Source of the DNA: Pseudanabaena sp. UBA1465
GTDB lineage: Bacteria; Cyanobacteriota; Cyanobacteriia; Pseudanabaenales; Pseudanabaenaceae
Assembly: GCA_002325645.1 (NCBI GenBank)
Contig: DCSN01000047.1
Coordinates: forward strand, 613 to 7,763
Reading direction: 5' to 3'
DNA length: 7,151 bases
Both the position numbers and the translations under genes were made by a program. A model generated the notes under the pieces. That model made no database searches and had not been told where the DNA came from. It worked only from the letters and a program-made list of their open reading frames with translations. Every line of letters starts with the position of its first letter. Positions within the stretch are counted from its first letter, which is position 1. Of this stretch, positions 4,810-7,151 are shown piece after piece.

Positions 4810-7002
4810 ATGAACGACAATCAAGGAATTAACCCACGATCTCAGACTCAAGAGAATGTTTTACAAGGTGTAAATATTCAAGGAAGCAGCAATGTTATTA
4901 CCTTTGCGCCAACTCAAAATATTGTTGTTGAAACTCAAGTTATTCAGATATCGGCGCTGAAAGTCACGCAGCAACAGCTTATTAAGGTGTCTCCCTATAA
5001 GGGCTTAAATCGCTTTAATGCATCTGATCGCGATCGCTTTTATGGTCGAGATAAGTTGATTAGAAGGCTGCTGGATGCAATTAATAGCAGTGGCTTGACC
5101 TTGGTAGCTGGGGCTTCGGGAAGTGGTAAGTCCTCGGTAATTCGTGCGGGGGTGATTCCCGAATTAAAGCAATCTCTGGCTAGTCAAGGACTGAAAGACT
5201 TTATTTTTACTCCAGGGCAAGATCCGTTTGAGTCATTGTATCGATGTTTATTGAGCGAAGAGAAAGATTACAGATTTAGTGAAAGCGATGCTAGAATTGC
5301 GCTAAGTAGATCGCCAGATACATTACTAAAAGTCATTGAGAAGTTGAAGGGAAATGAGGAGCGTTGGATCTGGTTTATCGATCAGTTCGAGGAGTTGTTT
5401 ACGAACTGTGGCGACGAGACGATTAGACAAAATTTTATTAATGGATTGGCTAAAGTCTTTATGTCTGGGAACAAATCTGTGCGGATTGTTTTGGCAATGC
5501 GTGCGGATTTTCTAGAGCAGTTTAGTTTTTATCCGATATTGAGTGCGATCGCTAATAGAAATAATTTACATCTCGTATCTGAGATGCATCCAGATGAACT
5601 ACGTCAAGCGATCGAGCAGCCAGCCGCAAAAAATGGGGTGGTGTTTGAGACGGGTTTAGTGGAACAGATTATTAAGGATGTGCAGGGACAGCGTGGCTAT
5701 TTACCACTTTTGCAGTACACGCTCAATCTCTTATGGGAAACCGAATGCAATAATTTTGGTGGCGATGGACGAGCAGAAATTGAAGATCGCACTCTAAATA
5801 TCTCTACTTACAAACAATTAGAAGGTGTGAGGGGAGCCTTGCAAACCCGTGTCAATAATATTTATCGCGATCTATCCTCCGATCAGCAGTCTGTCACCAA
5901 GCAAATTTTCTTGAAGTTGGTGAATATTGTTGATGCCGATGGTGGTAGCCGCCCTGTGAGTCGGCGAGCCAATCAAAATGAGTTTGAAGGTAAAGATGTT
6001 GAAGAGAAACTTTTAGCAACCTTCATCAAGGAAAATCTCTTGGTGAGCAATACTGAATACCAGAGCAATGAAGGGCTAGATTTTAGAAATACTTCTGGTA
6101 AGAAGCAATTTGCTACGGTTGAGATTGCCCATGAGATTTTGTTGAGTTCTTGGGATGAGCTAAAGCGCTGGCTCGAAGAAGAGAAGGAGTCGATCATTCT
6201 GAAGAACTATCTGGCGGATGAGGCAAATCGCTGGCATCGTATTAAGCAGCAACAGAATGAGGTAAAAGCTAGAGATGAATTGGTTAAGGGTGCGAGACTC
6301 GAACAATTGTTAGTGTTGAGGCAAGCAAAAGCTTTCGATAGGCTTGGCGGTCTATCTACTTTGCAAAATGAGTTTATTGATGCAAGTCTTCAATGGAGAA
6401 AACAGCAAGAAGCCCAAGCAAAAAGAAGAACACAAATTACTATAGGAGCATTAGCTTCTTTTCTAGTAATTGTGTCTGGTGTTGCCGTATTCGCTTTCAA
6501 TGCAAAGAACGAGGCTATAGAGCTACAAACTATAGCTGAAAAATCGGCGGCATCTGAAAAATCGGCTAAAGAAGCTGCCCAAAATGCAAATAAGCAAGCT
6601 GTTGTTGCGAAACAGGGCGAATCAGATGCTTTGAAAGTAGCGCAGCAACAAAGAGATGAAGCAGTAAAGGCAAAATATGCGGCTTTAAAAGCAGAGAAAA
6701 CTGCTAAAGATGAGAAGGAAAGAGCCGAAACTGAAAAGAATAGAGCGCTTGTAATTTCACAGAATGCTTGTCTATCTATGGATGCGATGATAGACGTTCC
6801 TTTTAGATCTTCTAGAGACTACCAGATGCTAATTAGTAAACTACCTGGGGACAATATTCTTCAAAAGACAGTTCGATTTGTAAGAGACAACGTTCGTGGT
6901 TCTCGTCAGACTGAAATTCGTAATGCTTTAAATTCTATCAATGAAGATTGCGAACAATTAGGTGCTAATTATGCTATTGGATATGGTAATCGCGGCGGCT
7001 AA
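4810..7002 (+). CDS. membrane-anchored STAND-type P-loop NTPase with coiled coil and a small Cys-containing C-terminal domain
   Basis: This is a 730-residue signal-transducing NTPase of the group annotated as novel STAND NTPase 1. Residues 16-37 carry an N/G-rich motif (NVLQGVN, then NVITFAPTQN) shared with the upstream protein. The family hallmark SPYKGLNRFNASDRDRFYGRD starts at 61. Walker A is GASGSGKSS (101-109) and Walker B is WIWFIDQFEELFT (186-198, D191, E194/E195), followed by RIVLAMRADFL (225-235). The helical part has QRGYLPLLQYTLNLLWE (294-310) and VEIAHEILLSSWDELKRWL (437-455). A basic stretch (530-540) precedes a transmembrane segment at about 542-563, so the NTPase should face the cytoplasm and the remainder the periplasm. 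Residues 565-645 are an Ala/Lys/Glu-rich coiled coil. The last 85 residues form a domain I do not recognise, with Cys at 654 and 714 that could pair. The WD40 or TPR repeats usual after such NTPases are absent. The ribosome binding site is AAGGGA at 4794-4799. STAND proteins generally act as ligand-triggered oligomerising switches in defence or cell death; here the trigger and the output are unknown. Confidence 0.93.
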   Translation: MNDNQGINPRSQTQENVLQGVNIQGSSNVITFAPTQNIVVETQVIQISALKVTQQQLIKVSPYKGLNRFNASDRDRFYGRDKLIRRLLDAINSSGLTLVAGASGSGKSSVIRAGVIPELKQSLASQGLKDFIFTPGQDPFESLYRCLLSEEKDYRFSESDARIALSRSPDTLLKVIEKLKGNEERWIWFIDQFEELFTNCGDETIRQNFINGLAKVFMSGNKSVRIVLAMRADFLEQFSFYPILSAIANRNNLHLVSEMHPDELRQAIEQPAAKNGVVFETGLVEQIIKDVQGQRGYLPLLQYTLNLLWETECNNFGGDGRAEIEDRTLNISTYKQLEGVRGALQTRVNNIYRDLSSDQQSVTKQIFLKLVNIVDADGGSRPVSRRANQNEFEGKDVEEKLLATFIKENLLVSNTEYQSNEGLDFRNTSGKKQFATVEIAHEILLSSWDELKRWLEEEKESIILKNYLADEANRWHRIKQQQNEVKARDELVKGARLEQLLVLRQAKAFDRLGGLSTLQNEFIDASLQWRKQQEAQAKRRTQITIGALASFLVIVSGVAVFAFNAKNEAIELQTIAEKSAASEKSAKEAAQNANKQAVVAKQGESDALKVAQQQRDEAVKAKYAALKAEKTAKDEKERAETEKNRALVISQNACLSMDAMIDVPFRSSRDYQMLISKLPGDNILQKTVRFVRDNVRGSRQTEIRNALNSINEDCEQLGANYAIGYGNRGG

Positions 7003-7045
7003 TCAGTTATTCAATTATAATATTCACAAATGGCGCGATCGCTGA

Positions 7046-7151
7046 TTATGGTGGACTGAAGACGCGATCGCCAGTCGTTTTCTAGATGAAATACGAGACG
7101 AGCAAGAATGGCAAATCCGTTTTACAAATACCACCAACGATCAATGGGATT
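7046..7151 (+). pseudogene. antitoxin-like partial reading frame without a visible start, cut by the window end
   Basis: An open frame begins after a TGA at 7043-7045. It reads LWWTEDAIASRFLDEIRDEQ, then EWQIRFTNTTNDQWD, and runs off the edge. From memory, the pattern [RF]L.EI..E..W...F..TT..QWD matches the start of small cyanobacterial proteins found with toxin genes, often labelled hypothetical or antitoxin. No ATG, GTG or TTG precedes the conserved part in this frame. An ATG at 7030, and another at 7048, sit in a neighbouring frame that hits TGA at 7057-7059, so a frameshift near 7050 or a rare start codon would be needed. It is either a damaged gene or one with a non-canonical start. The function call is tentative and the strand is fairly secure. 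Confidence 0.4.

Noticed and set aside
6536..6566. 18-base-period repeat (CTGAAAAATCGGC twice) as a tandem DNA repeat
   Set aside because: It encodes a repeated E-K-S-A unit within the coiled coil, so protein-level repetition explains it.
7016..7021. TATAAT after the NTPase gene as a promoter
   Set aside because: The -35 position falls in CGGCGG-type sequence. The downstream frame also has no usable start codon.
1..7151. CRISPR array, tRNA or rRNA genes
   Set aside because: No regularly spaced direct repeats, cloverleaf pattern or rRNA-like sequence was seen on either strand.

Overview
The window looks like a cyanobacterial chromosome segment. The main evidence is the HIP1 octamer GCGATCGC: I located 15 copies in 7.15 kb, where about 0.1 would be expected by chance. 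Codon use, the protein families and the hairpin-rich intergenic DNA fit the same picture; a Pseudanabaena-like filamentous cyanobacterium is my guess from memory and was not tested.

Left part (1-1946, minus strand): the N-terminal ~200 residues of an OmpR-type response regulator run off the left edge. Upstream of it, transcribed the same way, is a class I SAM-dependent methyltransferase. The gap between them (603-755) is almost entirely inverted repeat: a perfect 15-bp hairpin and a 97-bp near-complete palindrome that abuts the methyltransferase stop codon and looks like a MITE.

Middle part (2063-4004, plus strand): a two-gene VapBC-type toxin-antitoxin module whose genes overlap by ATGA, bracketed by two long hairpins. 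It is followed by an ATPase subunit of a carbohydrate-type (MalK/UgpC) ABC importer with no permease or binding-protein gene in view.

Right part (4028-7002, plus strand): a short remnant resembling the 3' end of a TnpB gene, overlapping a strong hairpin that resembles an IS200/IS605 right end or omega-RNA scaffold. Next comes a two-gene locus: a 179-residue mostly helical protein and a 730-residue membrane-anchored STAND-type P-loop NTPase. Both carry the same Asn/Gly-rich motif (N-x-L-x-G-[IV]-N, then FAP-x-QN), which suggests that the two products recognise each other or a common partner. I infer a conflict, defence or programmed-death signalling pair, and this is the best candidate here for an undescribed system. 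The NTPase lacks WD40 repeats; instead it has a transmembrane segment, a coiled coil and a small C-terminal domain with two cysteines.

Right edge (from about 7046): an open frame resembling small cyanobacterial antitoxin-like proteins, without a visible start codon and cut by the window end. No tRNA, rRNA or CRISPR array was seen. No gene-free stretch exceeds 300 bases; the longest (1947-2142) holds one hairpin and the upstream regions of two divergent genes.
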